Source: DASYKT01 sp035995185 | Lineage (GTDB): Bacteria > Acidobacteriota > Blastocatellia > Pyrinomonadales > Pyrinomonadaceae | NCBI GenBank assembly: GCA_035995185.1 | Contig: DASYKT010000042.1 | Span: 1 to 64,000 of the forward strand | Length of the DNA stretch: 64,000 nucleotides | Direction: 5' to 3' | In this document: one piece after another, positions 43,595 through 53,359 of the stretch | Position numbering within the stretch: position 1 is the first letter of the stretch | Layout: every line of letters starts with the position of its first letter | Program-made: the position numbers and the translations under genes | Notes under the pieces: model-generated | Database searches by the model: none | What the model saw: the letters and a program-made list of their open reading frames with translations, nothing else | What the model was told of the DNA's origin: nothing

Positions 43595-43918
43595 TTATTG
43601 TGTCGGCACAAAAACTTGGTCATTAGGACGGCCCATTCCCAGTTTGCGCGCTTCGCGCTCGATGGTTTTCGGGTCCGTCTGCAGGCGTCGTATTTCTTCC
43701 TGCAAAGAACTGTTTTGAGTTGTCAATTGCTCGATCTCGGTGTTTAGCTGCTGATTCAACTGGTACTCATGCTGGGCATTTGTCCAGGCGCGAAAATTAA
43801 GCGTGATGACGATCAGTGAACTGAGCGTGATCGAAATGCCGACGACAAACCACCGCGGCATTAATCTTTCGGGCCGGCGAGCCGAACGCGCTTTTTTCTG
43901 CGAGTCAGATCCTGACAT
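43595..43918 (-). CDS. FtsB/DivIC-like septum-formation protein
   Basis: A 107-residue bitopic membrane protein: a basic N-terminus, one membrane helix at about residues 23-42, and a coiled coil (YQLNQQLNTEIEQLTTQNSSL) ending near the family's GMGRPNDQVF. FtsB/DivIC proteins help assemble the division machinery. ATG 43918 is preferred over one at 43960 because the latter overlaps the preceding phosphohexomutase gene. It follows that gene by 10 bases and is probably co-transcribed. A CACAATAAA/TTTATTGTG hairpin covers its stop codon. Confidence 0.82.
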   Translation of the reverse strand: MSGSDSQKKARSARRPERLMPRWFVVGISITLSSLIVITLNFRAWTNAQHEYQLNQQLNTEIEQLTTQNSSLQEEIRRLQTDPKTIEREARKLGMGRPNDQVFVPTQ

Positions 43919-43928
43919 CGTTCGTCCG

Positions 43929-45320
43929 TTATCCCAGTAAGTATTTACGACCTTGCTCAAGCAGCACCTCCAAATCGGTTTTCGTATCGGCTTCGGCGTA
44001 AATGCGTACCATCGGTTCAGTTCCCGAAGGCCGCATCAGCAGCCAGCTTCCATCGGTGAAAATAAATTTCACCCCGTCCATTCGATTTATGTTTTCAATT
44101 TTGCGCTCGCCGATCGTGTCCGGCTCCTGCGCCAACTTCTCCGGTAATATTTTTTGTATTTCCGGTGTCAACTTAACTCCGATGCGCCCTGACTCCAGCT
44201 TACCTACACGCTGGTAGAGTTCGTTAAGTTGCATTGTCAAACTTTTTCCCCGCACGGCCACCGCTTCGGCGGCCAAAAGACAAGCGATAATGCCGTCTTT
44301 CTCAGGGTAGTGGCCTTTTATGGAAAGACCGGCGGATTCTTCTCCGCCCAGAATGATCTCGTCTCTAATTATCAATTCGCCGATAAACTTAAAACCGACC
44401 GGCGTTTCGTGCATCTGCAATCCGCGCTCTTTGGCAACCCTATCTATCAAATGCGAAGTGGCTACCGAGCGTGCCAGCCCCTCCGTCCAACCGCGCGATT
44501 CGGCCAGGTAATCCGAAAGCAGCGCGACCAGTTGATTCGGGGTGATAAATTCACCCCCCTGGTCGATAACGCCGAACCTGTCGGCATCGCCGTCCGTCGC
44601 CAGCCCGAGCAGGCAGCCGTTGCGGGCCATCGCCGCTCGCAGCTCGTCAAGATGATCTTCACCCGGTTCAGGTGAGCGTCCTCCGAATGTCACATCGCGC
44701 CAATCGTGAACGGTCTCAACCTCTAAACCGAATTCCTGCAAGATCGTGTTCAAATATCCGCGCCCTGTTCCCCATAAGGGGTCATAGGCGAATTTCGCTT
44801 TCGTTCCGGCGATCAGATCGAATCGCACTTTGCTCTTCAGATCTTCCAGATAAGCCGGCTTTGGATCGTAGCTGTTTATGCTGCCGCCGGGCTTTTCTTC
44901 GCCTGCTGTTTTTTCAATTATCAATTGCTCGATCTTTTTGGTGACTTCCGGCAGCGCCGGTGCTCCGTCCGCGGTCGAGAATTTTATTCCCTGGTACTCC
45001 GGCGGATTGTGCGAAGCCGTAAAATTCAGCGCGCCCGCCGCTTTTTCCTTGCGTATCGCAAAGGACATAGCGGGTGTCGGCGTCGGATTGTCACAGAGCA
45101 AAACGGTAAAACCGCACTTAGAAGCAATTTCTGCGCTTACCCGGGCAAATTGCTCGCCCATAAATCTCGTATCATTTCCTATGATCAGGACCTGATCCGA
45201 ACCACCGTGTTCTATTACTAAATGCCGGCAGATCGCATTTGTTACTAATTCGACATTGGAGAATGTGAATTCATTAGCGATCACCGCTCTCCAACCGGAA
45301 GTGCCGAAGCGAATTGCCAT
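43929..45320 (-). CDS. Phosphohexomutase (phosphoglucomutase/phosphomannomutase)
   Basis: A 463-residue alpha-D-phosphohexomutase. The four signature loops are visible: FGTSGWRA at the start, the phosphoserine loop TASHNPPEYQGIK, the metal loop TDGDADRFG, and the sugar-binding GGEESAGLSIKGH; the phosphate-binding RPSGTEPMVRIYAEAD closes the protein. It interconverts 1- and 6-phosphates of glucose, mannose or glucosamine for cell-wall and LPS sugars. The ATG at 45320 (MAIRFGTSGWR) is preferred to one 6 codons upstream because the family begins just there. Confidence 0.9.
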   Translation of the reverse strand: MAIRFGTSGWRAVIANEFTFSNVELVTNAICRHLVIEHGGSDQVLIIGNDTRFMGEQFARVSAEIASKCGFTVLLCDNPTPTPAMSFAIRKEKAAGALNFTASHNPPEYQGIKFSTADGAPALPEVTKKIEQLIIEKTAGEEKPGGSINSYDPKPAYLEDLKSKVRFDLIAGTKAKFAYDPLWGTGRGYLNTILQEFGLEVETVHDWRDVTFGGRSPEPGEDHLDELRAAMARNGCLLGLATDGDADRFGVIDQGGEFITPNQLVALLSDYLAESRGWTEGLARSVATSHLIDRVAKERGLQMHETPVGFKFIGELIIRDEIILGGEESAGLSIKGHYPEKDGIIACLLAAEAVAVRGKSLTMQLNELYQRVGKLESGRIGVKLTPEIQKILPEKLAQEPDTIGERKIENINRMDGVKFIFTDGSWLLMRPSGTEPMVRIYAEADTKTDLEVLLEQGRKYLLG

Positions 45321-45956
45321 ATCAAAGCGGGGTAGCAAAAACTGAAAACTAAACTTTTAATCTAATTGCCAGCACTTTTCATGGGAACTGCTTTTGAAAA
45401 GTGAAGAAAATTTATCACACCTTAAGCACATCTGTAAAGAGTAAATCAAGAGAAACTTGCATCATTTGCAATATTTAACCTCAAAAATCTAAAAAAATAC
45501 TTGAATTAGTACTTTTTTTAGTGCTTAAGGCAAAAATTCTTTACAAAATTGTCAAAAACTCACTTTAGGCTTACCGATGTTGAGAGAGATTGTATCAGGA
45601 AGATTTTTGCCCGACAAACCGAATTTCACTTATTTAAACCCGTGTTTAAATAGATGACATTTCAATAGGGGCGTATCAAAATGCCCCAAAGCGGGCGCTC
45701 AAAGGTTACGTGACTCTCTTTGACACTCTTTTCGCAAAGTTCATTAAATGCTTAAACGCGACACCCACAGGGCTTAGACTGTTTTCAGAGATAGGCACGC
45801 CGTTTGCTATACGTATATATAAGGTAAAGACTCATTTGCCGTAGTTTAGCCGCCGAATCAGCTATCATAAACAAATTTTATTTTTGAGTGCGGATAAGCG
45901 AGTAGGAGTATGAGTTTTTTGAGAATACCCGTATCTCTTGAAAATTGAGGAGAAAT
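45321..45956. other. Long AT-rich intergenic region upstream of the radical SAM gene
   Basis: No coding potential is seen on either strand. It contains the perfect inverted repeat TATTTAAAC-cccgt-like-GTTTAAATA (45631-45652), a GGGGC...GCCCC hairpin (45667-45686), and a possible promoter TTGACA (45720-45725) with ATTAAA 17 bases downstream. A promoter there would give the radical SAM mRNA a leader of about 200 bases. I cannot match it to a known riboswitch. Confidence 0.5.
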
Positions 45957-47984
<2,028 letters not shown>

Positions 47985-48016
47985 TTAACCGACTTTTATA
48001 AGAGGTCTGGTCGACA

Positions 48017-48072
48017 CCACTCTTTGAGTGGTTTGATTAAAAGTCTTGCCGAGCGATCGGCGGGGCTTTTTC
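48017..48072 (+). terminator. Terminator after the radical SAM gene
   Basis: CCACTC-TTT-GAGTGG (48017-48031) is followed by GCCGA-GCGA-TCGGC (48048-48061) and GGGGCTTTTT. The second hairpin and T run share about 20 identical bases with the terminator at 48591. Confidence 0.75.
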
Positions 48073-48211
48073 CTTGTGCAATAAAAAACATTTCTCCCGT
48101 TCTCCTAATATAAGATTTCATCTATTTTGGAATCATCTAAACTGTCAGAAGCTTTTGAACTCCCTTGTTTCTTCGCTTCACACACCCACAAAAAAGAAGG
48201 AAACACACTAA

Positions 48212-48580
48212 ATGAAAAACTATAAAAATTATCTCTTCATAATGCTCGGATTTGTATTTGCCATGATCGTAATATCTTTGCCCGCTGTAGGAGCACAGGT
48301 AGCCGGCGGTCTGAGCACTGCCGTCAATGATCCGAAATTAACAATAAGTTCGAACGTGTCGGCGGCGCCGGCGGATTCCACTCCGTTGCAGGTCGGTAAA
48401 AAGTACATGGTCTTCTCTACGCAAACCAAGACTGTCGCATACATATTGGTCGACGGCATCAAGGGCGATTGGGTGGATTTCAGAGCTATCGTTAATGGTA
48501 AAGTGCCTGCCCCGTCTCCGGCCGGACAGAGCATGTGGTTTAATTCTCAATATTTCACCATGGTTTCGGAAATAAAATAG
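48212..48580 (+). CDS. Small secreted protein of unknown function
   Basis: A 122-residue exported protein with a signal peptide ending PAVGAQV. The mature part is beta-rich: PLQVGKKYMVFSTQTKTVAYILVDGIKGDWVDFRA in two parts, then SMWFNSQYFTMVSEI. No motif is recognised. It has its own RBS (AAGAAGGAAA) and a terminator nearly identical to that of the gene before it, which suggests that the terminator was duplicated or that both belong to a repeat family. Confidence 0.6.
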   Translation: MKNYKNYLFIMLGFVFAMIVISLPAVGAQVAGGLSTAVNDPKLTISSNVSAAPADSTPLQVGKKYMVFSTQTKTVAYILVDGIKGDWVDFRAIVNGKVPAPSPAGQSMWFNSQYFTMVSEIK

Positions 48581-48590
48581 TTTGATAAAC

Positions 48591-48623
48591 AAGCCTTGTC
48601 GAGCGATCGGCGGGGCTTTTTTG
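48591..48623 (+). terminator. Terminator after the small secreted protein
   Basis: AAGCC (48591) pairs with GGCTT, with the inner CGAGCGATCGG stem, followed by TTTTTTT. It shares CGAGCGATCGGCGGGGCTTT with the hairpin at 48048-48070. Confidence 0.8.
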
Positions 48624-48828
48624 TTCCGTTCCATCTCCCGGTGTAATAGTGGAACACCTGGAACAGAAATGGAACACGCCTCCGCTGGAAACCTTTAGGA
48701 TAAAAGGGTTCCGGTCTTTTGTGTGAGCGAGACTGATTTTGTAATTTTTGTCTTGTGGGAGACATTGAGATTTTTTGAGAAAGAATTTTGAAAATTAAAA
48801 AAACAAATCGTGTTTGATCCGATAATTC

Positions 48829-49010
48829 GCCTTCCAGCCAGAAATCGCGAGAGAGCAGTTTTCTGCGTCAGCCGCTTTTGCGCAGCTTCGATCCATTGCT
48901 CGCCGATTTTAACTGTAAAGACCGCAATAGTTCGGAACTCACGTTGAGGACGATCTTCGTGTCTTCTAGCGGATGGAAGCTTCAAATACTTCTCTTCTCA
49001 TTTTTTCAGA
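48829..49010 (-). pseudogene. Remnant of the 5' end of the AAA/RepA-like gene
   Basis: About 182 bases align to 52233-52415, the beginning and upstream part of the ATPase gene. Both share CGCCTTCCAGCC, AAATCGC, the encoded phrase QWI-x-x-A and the final TTTTTTCAGA, with a similar overall length. The match ends abruptly at 48829, where the functional gene would continue into its Walker A region. The frame reads KIGEQWIEAAQKRL and then breaks. It is the only trace of a second copy, placed directly before the promoter of the NdpA/RelA-like operon. Confidence 0.72.
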
Positions 49011-49091
49011 GCGGTTTGAAAATAAAAAGAGATGATTTTTAGAGTTCGTGCGTTTTTGTTTTTCAGTTTTAGTTTGGCCAAAAGTAGTAAT

Positions 49092-49121
49092 TGACAAGAA
49101 GCTGCCCACAATCCTATACTT
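49092..49121 (+). promoter_or_regulatory. Near-consensus sigma70 promoter of the NdpA/RelA-like operon
   Basis: TTGACA (49092-49097), an 18-base spacer, then TATACT (49116-49121). It is the best sigma70 match in the window and gives a leader of about 100 bases before the ATG at 49228. Confidence 0.65.
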
Positions 49122-49146
49122 TGCTAATTTTAAACTGTTCAAATTA

Positions 49147-49203
49147 TAAAGCTATTCTTCCAGCGATGTTATTAAGATATCACTCTTTATCCCGATAGCT
49201 TTA
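49147..49203 (+). promoter_or_regulatory. Inverted repeat in the leader of the NdpA/RelA-like operon
   Basis: TAAAGCTAT (49147-49155) is perfectly inverted at 49195-49203 (ATAGCTTTA), 39 bases apart, between the promoter and the RBS (AAAGGAG at 49214-49220). It could form an RNA stem that hides or presents the RBS, or bind a dimeric regulator at the DNA level. Confidence 0.4.
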
Positions 49204-49227
49204 GAGACGGAAAAAAGGAGCCGGACT

Positions 49228-50274
49228 ATGAAATGTGATTTAGCGTTTTTGCAAATCAACAAAATTATTATTCATGGAATTCCAAAACACGCCAAAAAAG
49301 GAATCGGCGCCGGCCCGCTTTATAGTGAGATCGAAAGCCCCTTAGACCAAGATTTAGGTAATTACTTTAAGGATAGAGTCATCACCTCACTCAAATCTCA
49401 TAAAAGTTATGATGTTTCTTTTGACTTAGGAAATGCCTCACCTGTGCCCGCACTGTTAAAGGAGCATTTAGATTCTAATAAAAGTGATTTTATCAATATA
49501 TCCAAGAAAATAGCCGCGCATTTGTATGCTATCCAAGATGGCACAAATCCAGAAGGCCTATTGACGATTTTGGATTGTTCAGTTAACGGAAAACGTGCGT
49601 TAGGATTAATAAAACTGGAAAAAGAAGCGGGCGTTAGCCTCGAAGAAACATTGCATGAGAATCTTCATACTTTTGATCTTAGTATCATACGGAATTTAGT
49701 ATTAACTGCCCGAACCAAAATATATAAAGTTGCGTTGTTCGTAATCGATGATACAGATGAAAGTGGTTATGATGCCGCGACCTCGGATAACCAATCAGGT
49801 TATGGATCTAGTAACGAAGTGGCCTCATTTTTCTTAAGTAAATTCTTAGGGTGCAAACTTAAGCAAGCTTCGGATGTCTCTACGAAACATTTTTATGAAG
49901 CCGCAGAAATATTCATAAATGAGCGAGTTGAAGATCCCATAGAGCGCACACAGTTTCATGGTCATGTGGTTTCTGAAATGATGTCACAAAGCCCCACAGT
50001 ATCGACAGAGCAATTTGCCGAAACCTATTTTCCCGTCGAAATGCGGAACGATTTTGTTACGGCTTTAGAAAGTAAAGATGTGCCGGAGAACTTTCCCAAG
50101 GACACCACACTAATTGTTAAGAAACTGAAGAAAACCTTGTATAAGTTTCAATCTGGAATTCAAGTGATTGCCCCTAATGAAGTCAACGAGGAGTTTTTAG
50201 AAGTATCTAAATTAGAAAATGGTAAAACTAAGATTGAAATAACAGATCAGTTGACGGAGGTTAAAGGCAAATAG
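49228..50274 (+). CDS. NdpA/YejK-like nucleoid-associated protein
   Basis: A 348-residue soluble protein of the 37-kDa nucleoid-associated family. The central region NEVASFFLSKFLGC and the following helical part (FYEAAEIFINERVEDPIERT, then VVSEMMSQSPTVSTEQF) align well with YejK, as does the C-terminal EITDQL end. Members bind the nucleoid and their biochemistry is poorly known. Here it is the first gene of a two-gene operon with a RelA/SpoT-type synthetase, overlapping it by one base (TAG/GTG). Codon use is AT-rich, unlike the flanking genes, which points to transfer. The likely role is partner, sensor or antitoxin of the second gene (inference). Confidence 0.82.
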   Translation: MKCDLAFLQINKIIIHGIPKHAKKGIGAGPLYSEIESPLDQDLGNYFKDRVITSLKSHKSYDVSFDLGNASPVPALLKEHLDSNKSDFINISKKIAAHLYAIQDGTNPEGLLTILDCSVNGKRALGLIKLEKEAGVSLEETLHENLHTFDLSIIRNLVLTARTKIYKVALFVIDDTDESGYDAATSDNQSGYGSSNEVASFFLSKFLGCKLKQASDVSTKHFYEAAEIFINERVEDPIERTQFHGHVVSEMMSQSPTVSTEQFAETYFPVEMRNDFVTALESKDVPENFPKDTTLIVKKLKKTLYKFQSGIQVIAPNEVNEEFLEVSKLENGKTKIEITDQLTEVKGK

Positions 50275-51230
50275 TGGACAACTTAGAAGAAGCTCGTAAA
50301 AAGTGGCTACGCGATCAGCCTTTCTACGCACTGTTTATTGAATCATTAAGAAAAACATTGAGAGAGAAATTCCGGGATCCCGGTATCCAAATATATGGCA
50401 GACCCAAGGAAATAGACAGTTTGTTAAAAAAGCTTATTCGTAAACAAGATAAAACATATGAAAATATGACCGACAAGGCTGGTTTACGAGTAGTAGTAAA
50501 ATACCCAGATGAAATTGACACCATTGGAAAATTTATTGAAGAAAGGTTTCCGTGTCATAAAAAGGATGATAAACGCCTAGAATTAAAAATTGATCAAGTT
50601 GGATATTCTGGAATTCATTACGATATCCAACTTGAAGACGCTGAAGCCGAAGCGACTGGTTTCAAGGGGATGTGGGCAGAAATCCAAGTAAGAACTCTAG
50701 GTCAAAACTTGTGGTCAGATATGTCACATGGGTTGGGATATAAATCGGATTTTTCCATACCTGATTTAATTTCACGACGATTAAATCGATTGAGCGCGTT
50801 AGTTGAATTGGCGGACGATGAGTTTTTAAGGTTACGGGATACAATGCAAGAAGTGCCAGGATTTAATATATATAAAGTATTAGGATTATTAGAAAAGCAA
50901 TTTTATAAATTTGCGGCGGTTGAATATGATAAAGATCTTTCGTTAGACGCGATTAACTTGTTAGATTTTCTCTATGGTACTAACGGCTTAATAGGTGAGA
51001 AGGAAACTTTTGAGCAATTTTGTGAAGATAATGCGCAAAAAATCTTGCTTATTTTTGACAGCAATAGAGAAACGATAGCTAGACCTCTATTTCTGTTTCA
51101 ACCAGAATCTCTAATGATTTTTCACTTGCTTGAACGCGATAAGTTCAAATTACGACACGAATGGGAAAAATCGTTCCCGGCTGACGAACTAGAGCAATTA
51201 GCTGTGAAATGGGGGAATCCATTAAGCTAG
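50274..51230 (+). CDS. RelA/SpoT-type nucleotide synthetase (toxSAS candidate)
   Basis: A 318-residue protein with one RelA/SpoT synthetase domain and no hydrolase domain. Motifs are IYGRPKEIDSLLKKL at about residue 40, DKAGLRVVVKYPDEID, VGYSGIHYDI (the substrate-binding NGYQSLH-like loop), AEIQVRTLGQNLW with the catalytic Glu, and SHGLGYKSD. The last 130 residues are helical and unassigned. Single-domain synthetases make (p)ppGpp-like alarmones; some are toxins that make pApp nucleotides or modify tRNA, paired with antitoxins. The start is GTG, sharing its G with the preceding stop, so it depends on translation of the NdpA-like gene. AT-rich like its partner. Confidence 0.85.
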   Translation: MDNLEEARKKWLRDQPFYALFIESLRKTLREKFRDPGIQIYGRPKEIDSLLKKLIRKQDKTYENMTDKAGLRVVVKYPDEIDTIGKFIEERFPCHKKDDKRLELKIDQVGYSGIHYDIQLEDAEAEATGFKGMWAEIQVRTLGQNLWSDMSHGLGYKSDFSIPDLISRRLNRLSALVELADDEFLRLRDTMQEVPGFNIYKVLGLLEKQFYKFAAVEYDKDLSLDAINLLDFLYGTNGLIGEKETFEQFCEDNAQKILLIFDSNRETIARPLFLFQPESLMIFHLLERDKFKLRHEWEKSFPADELEQLAVKWGNPLS

Positions 51231-51327
51231 GTAGCAATTTTTTACCTTATTACGTTTTCAAGGAAACACACGACACAATATGAAAAAGAATCTCTGAGGC
51301 CACAAGGCATGGAATTTTAGCTTGATT

Positions 51328-52272
51328 TCATTCTTTGGCCAGCCAGCGGTTGACGGTCGTAAGCGGGAGCGTCAGGTGCCGGGATATCTGGCGCTGACTT
51401 TTGCCCAGCGCTTTCAATCTCTCCACTTCTATTTTTAATTCGCCGCGGCGGGTGTCGGAATCTTCGTAATGCCACTCGAGATGTTCACGCTCGCGGCCGT
51501 AGCCGGCAAATTCAAACTCCAGAAAACAATCATTCTTTGCCAGCCGGAATAAAATAATGTTTGAGGCATCGTATTTGACGCCGGTGCTGCGCTGCTTGAT
51601 ATGTTTCAGATAGCGCAGGTCTTGATCCTGAGAGCTTCCGCCAAGCGCGAACACATTGTCGGCAAAATTGCTCAGCATATTCGAGCCCTGCAGGTCGTTG
51701 ATCGAAAGCGGCGCGGTAAAGGCGCGTTTCGGCGTATGCGCCAACACCAGTATCGAGATGCCGTAATACTGCTTTATATGCTTGAGCGATTTCATCAGCT
51801 GCACGGCAGCGGCAGGGTTCTGGTTCGCGCCTTTTAGAAAAGTAATGTTATCGACGATCACAACCCGCGCTTCGGTTTCGCGTAACAATTGGGTGAACGA
51901 ATGCTGGACAAATTCCGTGAGGTTTTTGTAGCCGCAGGGAAGTTCGTCATGAGGCGCAGCCTGGGCGCGCAGAAAATTTTCTGAAAATTGGTAGTGTGCG
52001 CGAAGGCTTCCGTCCGGCACGCCGTCTGTTGCACTATCGGAGGGCGCGCTGTCTGTGGAGTAACGCGCGGCGAATTGTTTTTCGCTCATTTCGAAATCGA
52101 AATAGAGTACTCTCTGCGCCGGCGGCACGGCTTCCATCGGCGCCAGCGGAACACCGCGCGCCAGGCTCTCGGCGATCTGCACGGCGAGCGTGCTTTTGCC
52201 GCGGCCGGTGTCGGAAAAAAGAATGGAAAGCTCGCCTTCCAGCCAAAAATCGCCAAAGAGCGCTCGCTGCAC
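51328..52272 (-). CDS. AAA_25/RepA-like ATPase with C-terminal HTH
   Basis: A 314-residue (as read from a GTG start) RecA-fold ATPase of the kind found in mobile elements as replicative helicases. It has Walker A SDTGRGKSTLA, Walker B-like ARVVIVDNITFLKG, the sensor region VLAHTPKRAF, and NDLQGSNMLSNFADNVFALGG. The C-terminus is a helix-turn-helix (LGKSQRQISRHLTLPLTTVN). Coding-like sequence continues upstream to a stop at 52411 without any ATG, GTG or TTG. This includes a phrase (NQWITDAE) that matches the remnant at 48.8-49.0 kb, so the 5' end may be damaged. It is the likely hallmark gene of the element that carried the neighbouring two-gene cassette. Confidence 0.75.
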   Translation of the reverse strand: MQRALFGDFWLEGELSILFSDTGRGKSTLAVQIAESLARGVPLAPMEAVPPAQRVLYFDFEMSEKQFAARYSTDSAPSDSATDGVPDGSLRAHYQFSENFLRAQAAPHDELPCGYKNLTEFVQHSFTQLLRETEARVVIVDNITFLKGANQNPAAAVQLMKSLKHIKQYYGISILVLAHTPKRAFTAPLSINDLQGSNMLSNFADNVFALGGSSQDQDLRYLKHIKQRSTGVKYDASNIILFRLAKNDCFLEFEFAGYGREREHLEWHYEDSDTRRGELKIEVERLKALGKSQRQISRHLTLPLTTVNRWLAKE

Positions 52273-52469
52273 CGGGCCCCGCTCCGCATCAGTGATCCAC
52301 TGGTTCGCAGGTTTTAAGTTAAAAAGATTGTTCCAATTTTGGATCTTCCGCTCGTGGAGATCGTCGTCTTGTGGTGGGATGATAGCTTTAACACCTCTCG
52401 AGTTATTTTTTCAGAATAAAGCGAAAATTGCGAGAGAAGATTTTAAGGATTTGGAAAATTAGTGAAGTC

Positions 52470-52700
52470 AGAACCGGGAAGCACCCCTCCTGCCAGAGGA
52501 GGGGTGGCAGCCGCTTCGGCTGACGGGGTGGTGGGAGAGCGACCGGGTTTATTTTTCGAGTAAGTGGTGTGTTTAGTAGTTTTAAGAAGTAACCACGAAA
52601 ACACACGAAACAACACGAAAAAAACAAAGAGAACCAGATATAACCACCCCGCCCTTCGGGCACCCCTCCTTCGTAAGGAGAGGGGTTTTAAGGAAACCAG
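52470..52700 (+). repeat. Composite intergenic repeat (CACCCCTCC and CACGAA types)
   Basis: Contains CACCCCTCCTGCCAGAGGAG with GGGTGG, then ACCACGAAAACACACGAAAC with AACACGAAAA, then CACCCCTCCTTCGTAAGGAG with AGGGGTTTT. The last hairpin plus T run can act as a terminator. The same elements occur at 53262-53356, 54812-54905 and 55858-56036. No gene lies in this 586-base gap. Confidence 0.8.
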
Positions 52701-52741
52701 GTTTCAGGCCACATTTGCCGGTCCTACTAAAACATATAAAT

Positions 52742-52757
52742 GCCGAATGAATTCGGC
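52742..52757. repeat. GCCGAAT-ga-ATTCGGC hairpin
   Basis: A near-perfect palindrome followed by GCTCCGG. The same motif (GCCGAATAAATTCGGC then GCTCC) follows both DUF1501 genes at 59521 and 63687. Confidence 0.8.
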
Positions 52758-52858
52758 GCTCCGGCCGTCAAAACTTGCCATTTGGGGCGAAAAAGTGTTT
52801 AATATTAGTTTCGCCGTTGAGACGAAAAGCTTATATATAAGGACAGGAAGAGATTTAG

Positions 52859-53137
52859 ATGGCATTAGTTAATTTGCATTCGGGAGAATCGATCGAGAAC
52901 GCTTTGCGCCGTTTCAAGCGCAAGGTGATGACCGAAGAGATCATTAAAGACCTCAAGAAACACGCGCATTTTATTCCGCCGGGACAGAAAGCCAAGCTGA
53001 AATCGGCAATGGCCCGCAAGCGTAACAAAAAACGCAATCGCCCGCGTATGATGGGCGGCAATAACAGCGGTCCGGGACGTCCTTCGGGACCGGGCGGCGG
53101 CGGCTACGGCGGCGGCGGCAACTCGGGCGGACGCTAG
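52859..53137 (+). CDS. rpsU: Ribosomal protein bS21 with Gly-rich tail
   Basis: A 92-residue bS21 of the small ribosomal subunit. The first 65 residues match the family (VNLHSGESIENALRRFKRKV, AKLKSAMARKRNKK). The remaining 27 residues are a Gly/Asn/Pro/Ser-rich tail (GGNNSGPGRPSGPGGGGYGG), unlike the short basic end of typical bS21. Such RGG-like or glycine tails are known on RNA-binding proteins. It has a purine-rich RBS (AGGAAGAG) and its own terminator, so it is transcribed alone. Confidence 0.93.
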   Translation: MALVNLHSGESIENALRRFKRKVMTEEIIKDLKKHAHFIPPGQKAKLKSAMARKRNKKRNRPRMMGGNNSGPGRPSGPGGGGYGGGGNSGGR

Positions 53138-53147
53138 AGAGAATTGT

Positions 53148-53206
53148 AAAGGCGAAAGGATAAAGGTCGGCCGGTGTAGGTTTGACTTTCTTTCGCCTTT
53201 TTTATT
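53148..53206 (+). terminator. Terminator of rpsU
   Basis: AAAGGCGAAAG (53148-53158) pairs with CTTTCGCCTTT (53190-53200) and is followed by a T-rich run. The loop of about 30 bases is long but the stem is strong. Confidence 0.75.
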
Positions 53207-53261
53207 TTGGAATAAAGCGGCTAACGCCGAGGCTACTGACAAGAATTATCCCGGCGCTAAA

Positions 53262-53356
53262 ACGCCGCCCCTCCTTACAGAGAAGGGGAGTAAAAAGGTA
53301 ACCACCTCGTCACGCTAACGCGTGCCACCCCTCTTGAAAAGGAGGGGAGTTTTTAT
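53262..53356 (+). repeat. CACCCCTCC-type intergenic repeat
   Basis: Contains GCCCCTCCTTACAGAGAAGG with GGAG, then GTCACGCTAACGCGTG, CCACCCCTCTTGAAAAGGAG with GGGAGTTTTT. It lies directly before the surE ATG, so its last hairpin also sits over the surE leader. Confidence 0.75.
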
Positions 53357-53359
53357 TTT

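Noticed and set aside
52859..53137. Frameshifted rpsU
   Set aside because: The Gly-rich tail keeps a clean codon pattern and stop, followed by a terminator, so it looks like a true extension.
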